A stretch of 33,611 nt of DNA from the NCBI GenBank assembly GCA_037133495.1, contig JBAXOA010000040.1:1-33611 (forward strand), read 5' to 3'. The notes under the pieces are model-generated. The model saw only the letters and a program-made list of their open reading frames with translations. It did not search any database and had not been told where the DNA came from. Position 1 is the first letter of the stretch. Each line of letters opens with the position of its first letter. Source of the DNA: JAAFHB01 sp037133495. Lineage in GTDB: Bacteria > Bacteroidota > Bacteroidia > Bacteroidales > Prolixibacteraceae. The position numbers were made by a program, and so were the translations under genes. Of the stretch, positions 16,108 through 24,506 are shown in pieces.

Positions 16108-17331
16108 ATGAAAAAAATGGATAAGTGTTCGTTTTGTGGCAGGGACAAGAAAGATGTTCATATTCTGATTGCCGGTATGGAAGGTCACATTTGTGAAAAC
16201 TGTATCGAGCAGGCACATACGATAATCGACGAGGAGTTTAAGAAGAATAAAAATTTTGATCTTACTGGTGTGGTGTTGAAAAAACCTAAAGAGATTAAGG
16301 ATTTTTTAGACCAATACGTGATTGGGCAGGATGATGCCAAGAAAGTTTTATCTGTGGCTGTTTATAACCATTATAAACGCTTAAATCAGCGAACTGACGA
16401 CGATGGTACTGAAATTGAGAAATCAAATATCATACTTGTAGGGCCTACCGGTACCGGTAAAACCATGTTGGCAAAAACTATTGCAAAAATGCTGCATGTA
16501 CCCTTTACCATTGTCGATGCTACCGTGTTAACTGAGGCTGGTTACGTAGGCGAAGATATCGAAAGTCTGCTTACCCGCTTGCTTCAGGTTGCCGACTATA
16601 ATGTTCAGGCTGCCGAGCGTGGCATTGTCTTTATTGACGAGATCGATAAAATTGCCAGGAAAGGTGATAATCCATCCATCACACGCGACGTTTCCGGTGA
16701 GGGTGTTCAGCAAGGACTACTTAAACTTCTTGAAGGTTCAATTGTAAATGTTCCGCCACAAGGAGGCCGTAAACATCCTGAGCAGAAAATGATTCCTGTT
16801 GATACCAAGAATATATTATTCATTTGCGGGGGTGCCTTTGAAGGTATTGATCGTAAAATAGGCCAGCGTCTGAATACCAAAGTTGTAGGCTATAAAGCTA
16901 CTATTGACGGAGGACAAGTTGACCGTAATAACCTGTTGCAATATGTTTCGCCTCAGGATCTCCGTTCCTTTGGACTTATTCCTGAAATCGTGGGACGATT
17001 ACCTGTGCTTACGTACCTGATTCCTCTTGAGAGAGAGGCACTGCGACGAATTTTAACTGAACCAAAGAACTCGATTATTAAGCAATACCAAAAATTGTTT
17101 AATATGGATGGGATAAAAATAACATTTTCCGACGAGGCTCTTTATCTTATTGTTGATAAGGCGATTGAGTTTAAACTTGGCGCTCGTGGACTTCGTGCCA
17201 TTTGTGAAACGGTTATAATGGATGTGATGTTCGAAATGCCTTCCGGATCAAAGACAGAAATTATCATTACACCGGAATTTGCAAGTGAAAAAATCGATAA
17301 AGTGAATGCGATCCGGTTACAGGCCAGTTAA
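16108..17331 (+). CDS. clpX: ATP-dependent Clp protease unfoldase subunit ClpX
   Basis: This 407-residue AAA+ unfoldase recognises tagged substrates and threads them into ClpP. The N-terminal zinc domain has Cys7, Cys10, Cys29 and Cys32. Walker A is GPTGTGKT (Lys118) and Walker B is VFIDEIDKIA (Asp177, Glu178). The pore and sensor regions (AGYVGEDIES, GARGLRAICE) are intact. The ATG at 16108 is followed by another at 16117, either of which leaves the zinc domain whole. It ends 25 bp before a strong terminator. Confidence 0.97.
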   Translation: MKKMDKCSFCGRDKKDVHILIAGMEGHICENCIEQAHTIIDEEFKKNKNFDLTGVVLKKPKEIKDFLDQYVIGQDDAKKVLSVAVYNHYKRLNQRTDDDGTEIEKSNIILVGPTGTGKTMLAKTIAKMLHVPFTIVDATVLTEAGYVGEDIESLLTRLLQVADYNVQAAERGIVFIDEIDKIARKGDNPSITRDVSGEGVQQGLLKLLEGSIVNVPPQGGRKHPEQKMIPVDTKNILFICGGAFEGIDRKIGQRLNTKVVGYKATIDGGQVDRNNLLQYVSPQDLRSFGLIPEIVGRLPVLTYLIPLEREALRRILTEPKNSIIKQYQKLFNMDGIKITFSDEALYLIVDKAIEFKLGARGLRAICETVIMDVMFEMPSGSKTEIIITPEFASEKIDKVNAIRLQAS

Positions 17332-17349
17332 ATAATAATTATTGGTTAT

Positions 17350-17389
17350 AAAAAAAGGACGTTTTGCATTTGCAAAACGTCCTTTTTTT
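17350..17389 (+). terminator. Bidirectional rho-independent terminator (clpX / KAS III gene)
   Basis: GGACGTTTTGC (17357-17367) and GCAAAACGTCC (17372-17382) form a perfect 11-bp stem with a 4-base loop. It has T7 after it and A7 before it, so it works on both strands. It lies between the convergent clpX (+) and KAS III-like (-) genes. Confidence 0.93.
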
Positions 17390-17401
17390 GTACTTGCAAT
17401 A

Positions 17402-18484
17402 TTATTCCGGCACTTTATAAACAATTGATACAATGGCCATTCCTGCCCCAACGGAGGTAAGGATGATAACATCACCTTTTGAAATCTGATGATCTTCCAT
17501 TTTATCTTTTACAACAAGATCCAACAGTGTCGGAACTGTTGCTGTCGACGAATTTCCAAATCGCTGTATAGTCATCGGCATCACATTTTTATCATATTCA
17601 CGTTTGCCATAAAGTCTGAAAACCCTGCTTAGGATGGCTTCGTCCATTTTTTCGTTGGCCTGATGAATCAATACCTTGCTGATATCATCCAGGTGAAGTC
17701 CCGCTTTATCCAGACTGTCTTTTACAACTCCCGGCACTGTACTTAATGCATAAGCATATACCTTTGATCCCAGCATTCTAAGATACTGGCGGTCTTTGGG
17801 TACATTGGGGTTTAACGAAAATCCCATATTCAGCATATTGTGATCATTATCAGAACGTGCCGAATGAGATAATATCCCAACAGGAACATTGCTTTCAACT
17901 GCTTCAACAATCACTGCGCCGGCTCCGTCCGAAAAAATCATCCTGTCGCGGTCGTAGGGATCTGCAACCCTCGACAGGACATCCGCCCCAATTACCAATC
18001 CGCGCTTAAATGTTCCGCTTCTGATGTAGGCATTAGCAATTATCATTGCTGTAGTCCATCCCGGACAGCCGGATGTGACGTCATTTGCAAGGACATAGGG
18101 ATTATTAATTCCAAGTTTTGTTTTCACACGATTAGCCAACGCCGGCGTAAGATCGGTTTGCATAATACCATCTATCATATCACCGAAATTGTGAGCGACG
18201 AGAATAAATTCAAAAGTTTCGGGATCAATACCGGAAGTCTCTATCGCATCACGGGCCGCATATGTTGCCAGATCACTTGTTACTTCATTTGATTCAGCGT
18301 AACGGCGCTCTTCAATATTGGTGATTTCATAAAATTTACGGATGATTTCCGCATTGGGTGTGTCGAATACTTTGCCAGTCGCAGGGTCATAAAACTCCGC
18401 ATTGAGAAAATAATCGTTGGGAATTATCTTGCCGGGAATATAGGATCCGGTTCCAACAATCACGGTATAAATCTTCTTATCCAT
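17402..18484 (-). CDS. Beta-ketoacyl-ACP synthase III (FabH-like) family protein
   Basis: This 360-residue thiolase-fold condensing enzyme has the KAS III triad in place: Cys140 (TSGCPGW), His274 (LIHQANEKM) and Asn311 (RFGNSSTAT). A C-terminal VGAGM loop follows. FabH starts fatty-acid synthesis by joining acetyl-CoA to malonyl-ACP. This protein is longer than classic FabH (about 320) and has an insertion near residues 30-50 (ATGKVFDTP). It may be the second Bacteroidota KAS III type with a different acyl primer. It lies 6 bp after lpxH and shares its promoter, which points to an envelope-lipid role. I leave the symbol empty because fabH proper may be elsewhere. Confidence 0.88.
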   Translation of the reverse strand: MDKKIYTVIVGTGSYIPGKIIPNDYFLNAEFYDPATGKVFDTPNAEIIRKFYEITNIEERRYAESNEVTSDLATYAARDAIETSGIDPETFEFILVAHNFGDMIDGIMQTDLTPALANRVKTKLGINNPYVLANDVTSGCPGWTTAMIIANAYIRSGTFKRGLVIGADVLSRVADPYDRDRMIFSDGAGAVIVEAVESNVPVGILSHSARSDNDHNMLNMGFSLNPNVPKDRQYLRMLGSKVYAYALSTVPGVVKDSLDKAGLHLDDISKVLIHQANEKMDEAILSRVFRLYGKREYDKNVMPMTIQRFGNSSTATVPTLLDLVVKDKMEDHQISKGDVIILTSVGAGMAIVSIVYKVPE

Positions 18485-18490
18485 ACTAAA

Positions 18491-19264
18491 TTATTTACTA
18501 TTCGTAAGCGTTTCGTTATAAATTTTTTTGAGTTGAAATGTGTTTCCGTCATATACTCCGTAAGTACACTCCTTAAACCAATCTCCAAGAATAATCATTT
18601 TACTGTTCTCTGATAATTGAAAATCAAGGGCGATATGTCTGTGACCCACAACGAAGTAGTCAAAATGCTTGTCCTTCAGGGTTTTCCGAGCAAAAATTAT
18701 CTGATCTTCACGGTGTTCACCTAAAAAGCCGAGCCCTGCTTCACCTCTTATTAACCGGCTGTTTTTCGACCAGTAATGAGCAAAACGGAATGATAAATCA
18801 GGATGGATTTTAGCAAAAGCCCATTGGGTTAGTTTATTATGAAAAAATTTAGAAAGCAGTTGATATTTTTTATCTGTTTTCCCAAGATCATCGCCATGTG
18901 CCAGAAAGAATTTCTTTCCAGAAAGAACTATTTCCAAAGGTTTACGGTGAATAATCATACCCGTTTCACGCGGAAGATAATCAAAAACCCAGATATCATG
19001 GTTGCCGGTGAAAAAGTGTACCGGAATTCCGCTGTCGCAAATTTCGGCAAGAGCCCCAAGCACACGAACAAATCCCTGAGGCGCAACTTTACGGTATTCA
19101 AACCAGAAATCAAAGATATCGCCAAGAAGAAATATCATTGACGCATCTTTTTTGATCTGGTGCAGCCAGTTCACAAATACAAGTTCTCTTTCCTTGCCGT
19201 GCTTTAGCGCCGGTGCTCCAAGATGTACATCTGAAGCAAAATATATTTTCTTTGACTGATCCAA
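18491..19264 (-). CDS. lpxH: UDP-2,3-diacylglucosamine diphosphatase
   Basis: This 257-residue calcineurin-like metallophosphoesterase hydrolyses UDP-2,3-diacylglucosamine to lipid X in lipid A synthesis at the inner membrane. The metal-site motifs are present in order: SDVHLG (Asp12, His14), LGDIFDFW, TGNHD, LAHGDD and VGHRH. Arg/His-rich SKNSRLIRGE matches the LpxH cap region. The only suitable start is a TTG at 19264, 9 residues before the first motif. It is first in a two-gene unit with the KAS III-like gene. Confidence 0.92.
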   Translation of the reverse strand: MDQSKKIYFASDVHLGAPALKHGKERELVFVNWLHQIKKDASMIFLLGDIFDFWFEYRKVAPQGFVRVLGALAEICDSGIPVHFFTGNHDIWVFDYLPRETGMIIHRKPLEIVLSGKKFFLAHGDDLGKTDKKYQLLSKFFHNKLTQWAFAKIHPDLSFRFAHYWSKNSRLIRGEAGLGFLGEHREDQIIFARKTLKDKHFDYFVVGHRHIALDFQLSENSKMIILGDWFKECTYGVYDGNTFQLKKIYNETLTNSK

Positions 19265-19302
19265 ACTAAATTAATATGCTGATAAAATCTTTTTTCCCAG
19301 AG

Positions 19303-19332
19303 CAAAGATAAACCTAAAAAACAATTTTTCAA
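19303..19332 (-). promoter_or_regulatory. Predicted lpxH-KAS III promoter
   Basis: On the minus strand, TTG (19332-19330), 19 bases, then TATCTTTG (19310-19303) fits the Bacteroidota -33/-7 consensus exactly. The predicted start near 19296 gives a leader of about 30 bases before the TTG start codon. Confidence 0.7.
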
Positions 19333-19426
19333 GTCAATGCAAAAGCTGTATGCTATTTTAAATGGACTGCAATCATTATTCATTGATGAATTAATTCAAC
19401 AACAGCAATAAATGTCAGTTAATGAG

Positions 19427-20572
19427 TTATTTAAAAATATTGGTTAAAGTCTGATTTAAAGCAGGGCCTTTAAGGTTTCTTCCAATTATAGATCCTTCTT
19501 TATCGATAAGATAATTGAAAGGCAACTCCTGAACATTGTAGTTGGTTACAGCCTGAAAACTTCCTTTCATATCGCCAACATTAATACAGTTCAGATCATC
19601 AGCCGCAATAGCTTCAGTCCAGGCTGCTCTGTCATTGTCAATGCTGACCATGAAAATTTCGAACCCGCGACCTTTAAATTTATGATAGAGTTCCGAAAGC
19701 ACCGGATTTACGATTCGTGAGGCCCGATCTTTGGCCGACCAAAAATGCAACAATACATACTTGCCATGCAACGACCATAAATCTCTCGGATGACCGTCCG
19801 CATCAGGCAGGATTATATTGGGAGAGTTGACTGCATTGTTTTTCAAAGCGGCAGACAATTTTTTAGCATTTTCTTCCTTGATGAATTGAAGCGTATTATT
19901 ATACAATGCAATTACTTGTTCGTTACTCGGATATACTGAAAATAACGCCGAAGCGGCCGTTTTCATTGTTTGCAAATCGTTGACTACGAAATTATTTTCG
20001 TCCCATTTCTGATAAAGGGCATATACCGATGCAAGTGAGAATGGATTTTTTTTAACGAAAGAAGTTACATAATTTGAATGGTCGGTTGTAATACGGTTAT
20101 AAAGAGAGTTCCACCCTTCAATTTTAGAGGCATAAAGTGGATCACTCTTGTGCGAATTGTAGACAAGACGCAACGAATCAGCCTGAAACTTCGCTTTAAT
20201 AAAACGGTTGTCCAGATCTTGTAATATTTGAGATCCCGTTGATCCGACAACTTTATAATCGCTTGTGAAATTTTTATATGACCCTTTGATTGAAACATTT
20301 TCTGTCGAATCGACCAGCAGCGTTATAAAACTGTTTTTCGAAAGTTTTAAATGGTAAAATGCCGGAGAAGACGTCCTGCCTTTAAATTTGAAGACTCCTT
20401 CTTTATCCAGCCTGGCTGAGTCAAAAGATAATTGAGCATTAATTAATATTTTATTAAAATAGATCATTTTTCCTGCTCCGCCATCCAATTGTCCTGAAAT
20501 GGTAAAGTTTGTCTTCTTACCGCAGGCTGATGCAACGAATAATAAAATCAAAAAATAAAACGCTTTTTTCAT
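19427..20572 (-). CDS. Thioredoxin-fold lipoprotein lacking the redox CxxC (DUF4369-like N-terminus)
   Basis: This 381-residue protein has a lipoprotein signal (LLFVASAC, lipidated Cys17). Its N-terminal beta domain, starting NFTISGQLDGGAGKMIYF, is DUF4369-like. A helical middle follows, and a TlpA/AhpC-like thioredoxin fold lies from about residue 255 (YVLLHFW, FEIFMVSIDNDRAAW, LPFNYLIDKEGSII). The usual WCxxC site reads W-S-A-K-D-R-A-S-R, so both cysteines are replaced (Asp282, Ser285). The cis-Pro loop (ELPFNY) remains. The protein has one other Cys, in LNCINV. Thiol-disulfide exchange is therefore unlikely; a binding or structural role is more plausible. It stands alone on its strand, 162 bp upstream of lpxH. 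Confidence 0.85.
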   Translation of the reverse strand: MKKAFYFLILLFVASACGKKTNFTISGQLDGGAGKMIYFNKILINAQLSFDSARLDKEGVFKFKGRTSSPAFYHLKLSKNSFITLLVDSTENVSIKGSYKNFTSDYKVVGSTGSQILQDLDNRFIKAKFQADSLRLVYNSHKSDPLYASKIEGWNSLYNRITTDHSNYVTSFVKKNPFSLASVYALYQKWDENNFVVNDLQTMKTAASALFSVYPSNEQVIALYNNTLQFIKEENAKKLSAALKNNAVNSPNIILPDADGHPRDLWSLHGKYVLLHFWSAKDRASRIVNPVLSELYHKFKGRGFEIFMVSIDNDRAAWTEAIAADDLNCINVGDMKGSFQAVTNYNVQELPFNYLIDKEGSIIGRNLKGPALNQTLTNIFK

Positions 20573-20802
20573 CTAAAATTATATATTAGTCTTATTTGTA
20601 ATTACTTATAAATTATTTAACAATTATTAATTTGATCCATATTCGATTTTTTAAGCCTGATTCATTCCTAACAAAAGTATAAATTCCGCGTTAATACCAA
20701 TCAATCAATTTGGGTTAACAGCGCATTAATTACGCTTTTGCTGAAGATGAGGTCTTATACAATCATTTTTTGACTATTTTTACATTCTGAAAATTTGGTT
20801 GC

Positions 20803-21729
20803 GTGCAAATTTATTACGATTTAGATAATTTCAAAGCTTTAAAGCCGGTGGTTACCATCGGAACTTTTGATGGTGTTCACCTGGGACATCGCGAAGTCAT
20901 CTCGGAACTTAAGCGGATCAGCGACCTTTCAGAGGGTGAATCGGTTGTTTTTACTTTCGAGCCGCATCCCCGGTTAGTGATTGCCCCCCTTGAAGATTCT
21001 TTGCGCTTGTTAACCACAACATCTGAAAAAATTAATCAGATGGAGCAGATCGGAGTCGATCATCTGGTTATTTACCCCTTTACAGCAGCTTTCTCAAAAT
21101 TATCCTATAATGAATTTGTAAGAAATATTCTTGTTCAACGGATGAATATCTCAAGTCTTGTTGTCGGATACGATCATCGCTTCGGTCAAGGGCGCAAAGG
21201 TGATTTTCATTCACTGGAAATGCTTTCAAAATCATTAAATTTCAAGGTTGAACAACTTTCACAGCTGCTTGTTGATAGCAAAGCTGTTAGTTCTACGAAA
21301 ATTAGAATGGCCCTCGGGAATGGTAATATCTCGAAAGCCAATCATTTTCTCGGATATCAGTATTCCCTCACAGGTAAAGTAATCGAAGGGAAACAGCTTG
21401 GTCGTCAAATTGGATTTCCGACGGCAAATATTGAAATCCCCGATCACCATAAACTGGTTCCCGGCGATGGCGTTTATGCAGTAATGGTTAAAACGGACGG
21501 GAAAATTTTTAAGGGAATGTTGAATATTGGTATTCGTCCAACATTTAACCTTAATCCGGATCATAAAAGTATTGAAGTTCATATTTTTAATTTCGATGCT
21601 GATATTTATGGCGCTGATATCACCCTGATTTTTGTTGAAAAGATTCGTGATGAACAAAAATTTGCCGGTATTGATCAGCTAAAAGAACAATTAAACAAAG
21701 ACCAGGCATTTGCCTTGAGCATTTTGTAG
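20803..21729 (+). CDS. ribF: Bifunctional riboflavin kinase / FAD synthetase
   Basis: This 308-residue enzyme converts riboflavin to FMN and then FAD. The N-terminal adenylyltransferase domain has GTFDGVHLGHR and a VVGYDHRFGQGRKGD segment. The C-terminal flavokinase domain has GRQIGFPTANIE and GVYAVMV. The kinase residues IEVHIFNFDADIYG follow. The start is GTG at 20803; no ATG fits the conserved N-terminus and no Shine-Dalgarno site is present. The gene is 59 bp upstream of ahcY. The 230-bp gap before it, shared with the divergent lipoprotein, is AT-rich with no other feature I can support. Confidence 0.97.
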   Translation: MQIYYDLDNFKALKPVVTIGTFDGVHLGHREVISELKRISDLSEGESVVFTFEPHPRLVIAPLEDSLRLLTTTSEKINQMEQIGVDHLVIYPFTAAFSKLSYNEFVRNILVQRMNISSLVVGYDHRFGQGRKGDFHSLEMLSKSLNFKVEQLSQLLVDSKAVSSTKIRMALGNGNISKANHFLGYQYSLTGKVIEGKQLGRQIGFPTANIEIPDHHKLVPGDGVYAVMVKTDGKIFKGMLNIGIRPTFNLNPDHKSIEVHIFNFDADIYGADITLIFVEKIRDEQKFAGIDQLKEQLNKDQAFALSIL

Positions 21730-21788
21730 AAAATATTTGGGCAGTTTTAATTTTAGAATAAGATAATTCACAATTTAATAAACAGATA

Positions 21789-23198
21789 ATGATTACTCAA
21801 AAAGAAGATTTTAAAGTTTCAGATATCACTCTGGCCGCTTTTGGGCGAAAAGAGATTGAGATAGCAGAAAAAGAGATGCCTGGCTTAATGTCGCTTCGTA
21901 AAAAATATGGAGCACAAAAACCATTGACCGGATCGCGGATTATGGGTTCCTTGCATATGACTATTCAAACTGCTGTATTGATTGAGACACTGGTTGAACT
22001 GGGAGCAAACGTACGGTGGTGCAGTTGCAACATTTTTTCTACCCAGGATCATGCCGCAGCGGCAATAGCTGCAGCTGGAATTCCTGTCTTTGCATGGAAG
22101 GGAGAGTCCCTGTCCGAATATTGGTGGTGTACCGAACGCGCACTTGATTTTGGCGGAGGGAATGGCCCGATGTTAATTGTTGATGATGGCGGAGATGCTA
22201 CAATGATGATTCATCGCGGATATGAAGCAGAAGACAATGCGGGTGTTCTTGATGCACCCGTAAGTGCAGAGGATGAAATTGAATTGAATAAAATACTAAA
22301 GCAGGTTCTTGCTGCCGATTCGAATCGTTGGCATCGTCAGGCAAAGGAGATTAAAGGTGTTTCGGAAGAGACAACCACAGGTGTTCACCGTCTTTATCAG
22401 ATGGTAGAACAAGGAAAATTGCTTTTCCCCGCTTTCAATGTGAACGATTCAGTTACAAAATCAAAATTCGACAACCTTTATGGCTGTCGTGAGTCGCTGG
22501 CTGATGGTATTAAAAGGGCTACCGATGTTATGATTGCCGGCAAAGTGGCCGTAATTGCAGGATACGGCGATGTTGGTAAAGGTTGCGCTCACTCAATGCG
22601 GACATACGGCGCAAGGGTAATTGTTACCGAGATTGATCCAATTTGTGCTTTACAGGCAGCAATGGAGGGTTTTGAGGTGAAAACCATGAACGATGCTGTG
22701 TCTGAAGGTAATATATTTGTCACTACAACCGGAAACCTTGATATCATTACAGGCGAACACATGGCTGCAATGAAAGATCAGGCTATTGTCTGCAATATTG
22801 GTCATTTTGATAACGAGATTCAGGTTTCGCGCCTTGAAAAATGGCCTGGAATATCAAAACTCAATATTAAACCGCAGGTTGATAAATATATTTATGCTGA
22901 TGGTCATGCGATCTTCCTGCTTGCCGAAGGACGACTGGTGAATCTGGGATGTGCTACCGGTCACCCGTCATTCGTAATGAGTAACTCTTTTACCAACCAG
23001 ACGTTGGCTCAGCTTGAACTCTGGAAAAAGCAATATGAAATTGGAGTTTACAGGCTTCCGAAACACCTCGACGAAGAGGTTGCCAGACTTCATCTTGAAC
23101 AGCTTGGCGTGAAACTCACTGTTCTTACACCAGAACAGGCTGGTTACCTGGGTATATCACCCGACGGTCCTTACAAACCGGAACATTACAGATATTAA
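21789..23198 (+). CDS. ahcY: Adenosylhomocysteinase (S-adenosylhomocysteine hydrolase)
   Basis: This 469-residue NAD-dependent enzyme splits S-adenosylhomocysteine to adenosine and homocysteine, relieving product inhibition of methyltransferases. Signature stretches are CSCNIFSTQDHAAAAIA, LIVDDGGDATMMIH, NVNDSVTKSKFDN, and the NAD-binding AGYGDVGKGCAHSM. The C-terminus with the conserved dimer tail ends GPYKPEHYRY. The length, including the roughly 40-residue insertion typical of the bacterial/plant type, is normal. A terminator follows 35 bp after the stop. Confidence 0.98.
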   Translation: MITQKEDFKVSDITLAAFGRKEIEIAEKEMPGLMSLRKKYGAQKPLTGSRIMGSLHMTIQTAVLIETLVELGANVRWCSCNIFSTQDHAAAAIAAAGIPVFAWKGESLSEYWWCTERALDFGGGNGPMLIVDDGGDATMMIHRGYEAEDNAGVLDAPVSAEDEIELNKILKQVLAADSNRWHRQAKEIKGVSEETTTGVHRLYQMVEQGKLLFPAFNVNDSVTKSKFDNLYGCRESLADGIKRATDVMIAGKVAVIAGYGDVGKGCAHSMRTYGARVIVTEIDPICALQAAMEGFEVKTMNDAVSEGNIFVTTTGNLDIITGEHMAAMKDQAIVCNIGHFDNEIQVSRLEKWPGISKLNIKPQVDKYIYADGHAIFLLAEGRLVNLGCATGHPSFVMSNSFTNQTLAQLELWKKQYEIGVYRLPKHLDEEVARLHLEQLGVKLTVLTPEQAGYLGISPDGPYKPEHYRY

Positions 23199-23232
23199 TA
23201 GCCAAAGTAATTTGGTCTGAAGCCTAAATTAA

Positions 23233-23280
23233 AATTTCCCCGGATTCGTTGATATTCATCGGATCCGGGGAAATTATTTT
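23233..23280 (+). terminator. Terminator between ahcY and the Rieske-like gene
   Basis: AATTTCCCCGGAT (23233-23245) pairs perfectly with ATCCGGGGAAATT (23263-23275) around a 17-base loop. Short T-rich and A-rich flanks lie on either side. It lies between converging genes (ahcY + and the lipoprotein -) and may serve both. Confidence 0.75.
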
Positions 23281-23323
23281 GGTGCCGGCACGGCCTGATT
23301 CCAAACTTAAACCGTCCCGTTCA

Positions 23324-23806
23324 TTAGTTGGTAACCGTAAGACTTTCGAATCCTGTGGCAATATTGTAATTCTGCAGATAATGTGTCGCCGGTCCTTTAA
23401 CCGGCTGACCACTTCCCATTAAATTAAACTGTGATCCGCATTTATTGCAGATACCAAAAAAGTCGCTGCTGTATATCATAAACGGCGGGGATACGAGATT
23501 TCTCACAGGTTGAATCTCAACAATACCTGAAAAATCTTTTTCATAAGGACAACAGGCATCATACGCAAAATACTGAGACAAATCCGGATTTACACATACA
23601 ACTATAACTCCTTTGTATCCATAGCGTTGAAATAAAATTGAATTTCCGGGAATCTTTAAATGATTATAGTTGACTAATGAAACAGGTAAGTTTATTTTTA
23701 CATAGGGCAAAAATGAGTTCTGATCTTTTGAGCAATTTAGCGCTGATAAAATTATTATCATCGTTGCAGCAATTTTTGTGACGCGGATGCCCTTTAACTT
23801 AAACAT
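23324..23806 (-). CDS. Rieske-fold-like lipoprotein with altered metal ligands
   Basis: This 160-residue protein has an N-terminal membrane/lipoprotein signal ending SALNC (Cys25). The body resembles a small Rieske ferredoxin. A first metal loop AYDACCPYEKD (Cys85, Cys86) and a second loop ICNKCGSQFNL (Cys120, Cys123) are present, then GQPVKGPATHYLQNY, the usual Rieske ending. A true Rieske site has CxH and CxxH; here the histidine positions are Tyr88 (or none) and Cys123, so a normal 2Fe-2S cluster with two His ligands is not possible. The site may hold a Cys-ligated metal or none. It is divergent from the next gene by 35 bp. The function is unknown. Confidence 0.72.
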   Translation of the reverse strand: MFKLKGIRVTKIAATMIIILSALNCSKDQNSFLPYVKINLPVSLVNYNHLKIPGNSILFQRYGYKGVIVVCVNPDLSQYFAYDACCPYEKDFSGIVEIQPVRNLVSPPFMIYSSDFFGICNKCGSQFNLMGSGQPVKGPATHYLQNYNIATGFESLTVTN

Positions 23807-23841
23807 TTTATCTAATTTTAGGAATTGCTAAGATACGTAAA

Positions 23842-24363
23842 ATGAATGTCAATTCAATATTGGTTCAATATGCATCGGTTGGAGATTATTTATTTCTGAT
23901 CATGATTGTGCTTGCTTCAATTATTCAGTCAATTGCCCAAAACAGAAAGAAAAAAGCTTTGGAGAAACTGACTCAGGATCAGGCGCAGCAAAAGCCGGGT
24001 GAGCTTGCTGATATAATGGAAACAAGGCCTGAAAAAATGACGGGATACGAAAGGCCCCTGGATAATATCTTTGATTCGATTGAAAGGATTTTAGTTCCTG
24101 AGCTTGCCGATGAAAAGTATATCTGGGGCGAAGATTATTCAATAAAGCAAGCAGAAGAAGTAAAACCAAGCGGGCCTATATCTGATTTTGTTACCACTGA
24201 AGGAAAAACAATCTCTTCGATTGCTGAGCGGGAGGCTGAACGCATCTCTGTGGAACCTTTAGTGCAAAAAATGACCATTGGCTATAAATCAAGAATCAGA
24301 GCTGATTTCAGCCTTAAAAAAGCAATAGTTTATTCAGAAATTTTGAATAATAAATATATTTAA
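23842..24363 (+). CDS. Unknown membrane-anchored protein
   Basis: I do not recognise a named family for this 173-residue protein. It has one N-terminal helix (VGDYLFLIMIVLASIIQSI), then a basic stop-transfer patch (NRKKKALEKL). A mostly charged, low-complexity linker rich in Glu, Gln and Ser occupies the middle. A short, better-ordered C-terminus has DFSLKKAIVYSEILNNKYI. That last stretch, a helix ending in a hydrophobic tip, looks like the only part under strong constraint and could be a docking peptide. By topology the body should be cytoplasmic or periplasmic depending on the unassigned N-end. It lies upstream of greA but a promoter and hairpin come between them. Confidence 0.72.
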   Translation: MNVNSILVQYASVGDYLFLIMIVLASIIQSIAQNRKKKALEKLTQDQAQQKPGELADIMETRPEKMTGYERPLDNIFDSIERILVPELADEKYIWGEDYSIKQAEEVKPSGPISDFVTTEGKTISSIAEREAERISVEPLVQKMTIGYKSRIRADFSLKKAIVYSEILNNKYI

Positions 24364-24393
24364 AGCGCCGTTTCACTTTTTTCATTATCAAAC

Positions 24394-24426
24394 TTGTATT
24401 TTTCTTAAAGAATATTTTTAAATTTG
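24394..24426 (+). promoter_or_regulatory. Predicted greA promoter
   Basis: TAAATTTG (24419-24426) matches the -7 consensus exactly, with TTG (24394-24396) 22 bases upstream, slightly wider than the ideal 19-21. The start would be near 24433, giving a leader of about 75 bases that contains the hairpin at 24443. Confidence 0.55.
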
Positions 24427-24442
24427 TATTTATTCAGATCGG

Positions 24443-24478
24443 GAAGGGTTCCGGCATGCCGGAGTTCTTCTTGTTTTT
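24443..24478 (+). terminator. Hairpin plus T-run in the greA leader (terminator or attenuator)
   Basis: A 14-bp arm pair (24443-24456 with 24457-24470, centred on the perfect palindrome CCGGCATGCCGG) includes three G-U pairs. TTGTTTTTT follows at 24471-24479. It lies 80 bp after the stop of the upstream gene and about 30 bp before greA, downstream of the predicted greA promoter. It could end the upstream transcript and also terminate most greA transcripts early. Confidence 0.7.
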
Positions 24479-24506
24479 TATGTAATATCAGCAAAATTTT
24501 TATGTG

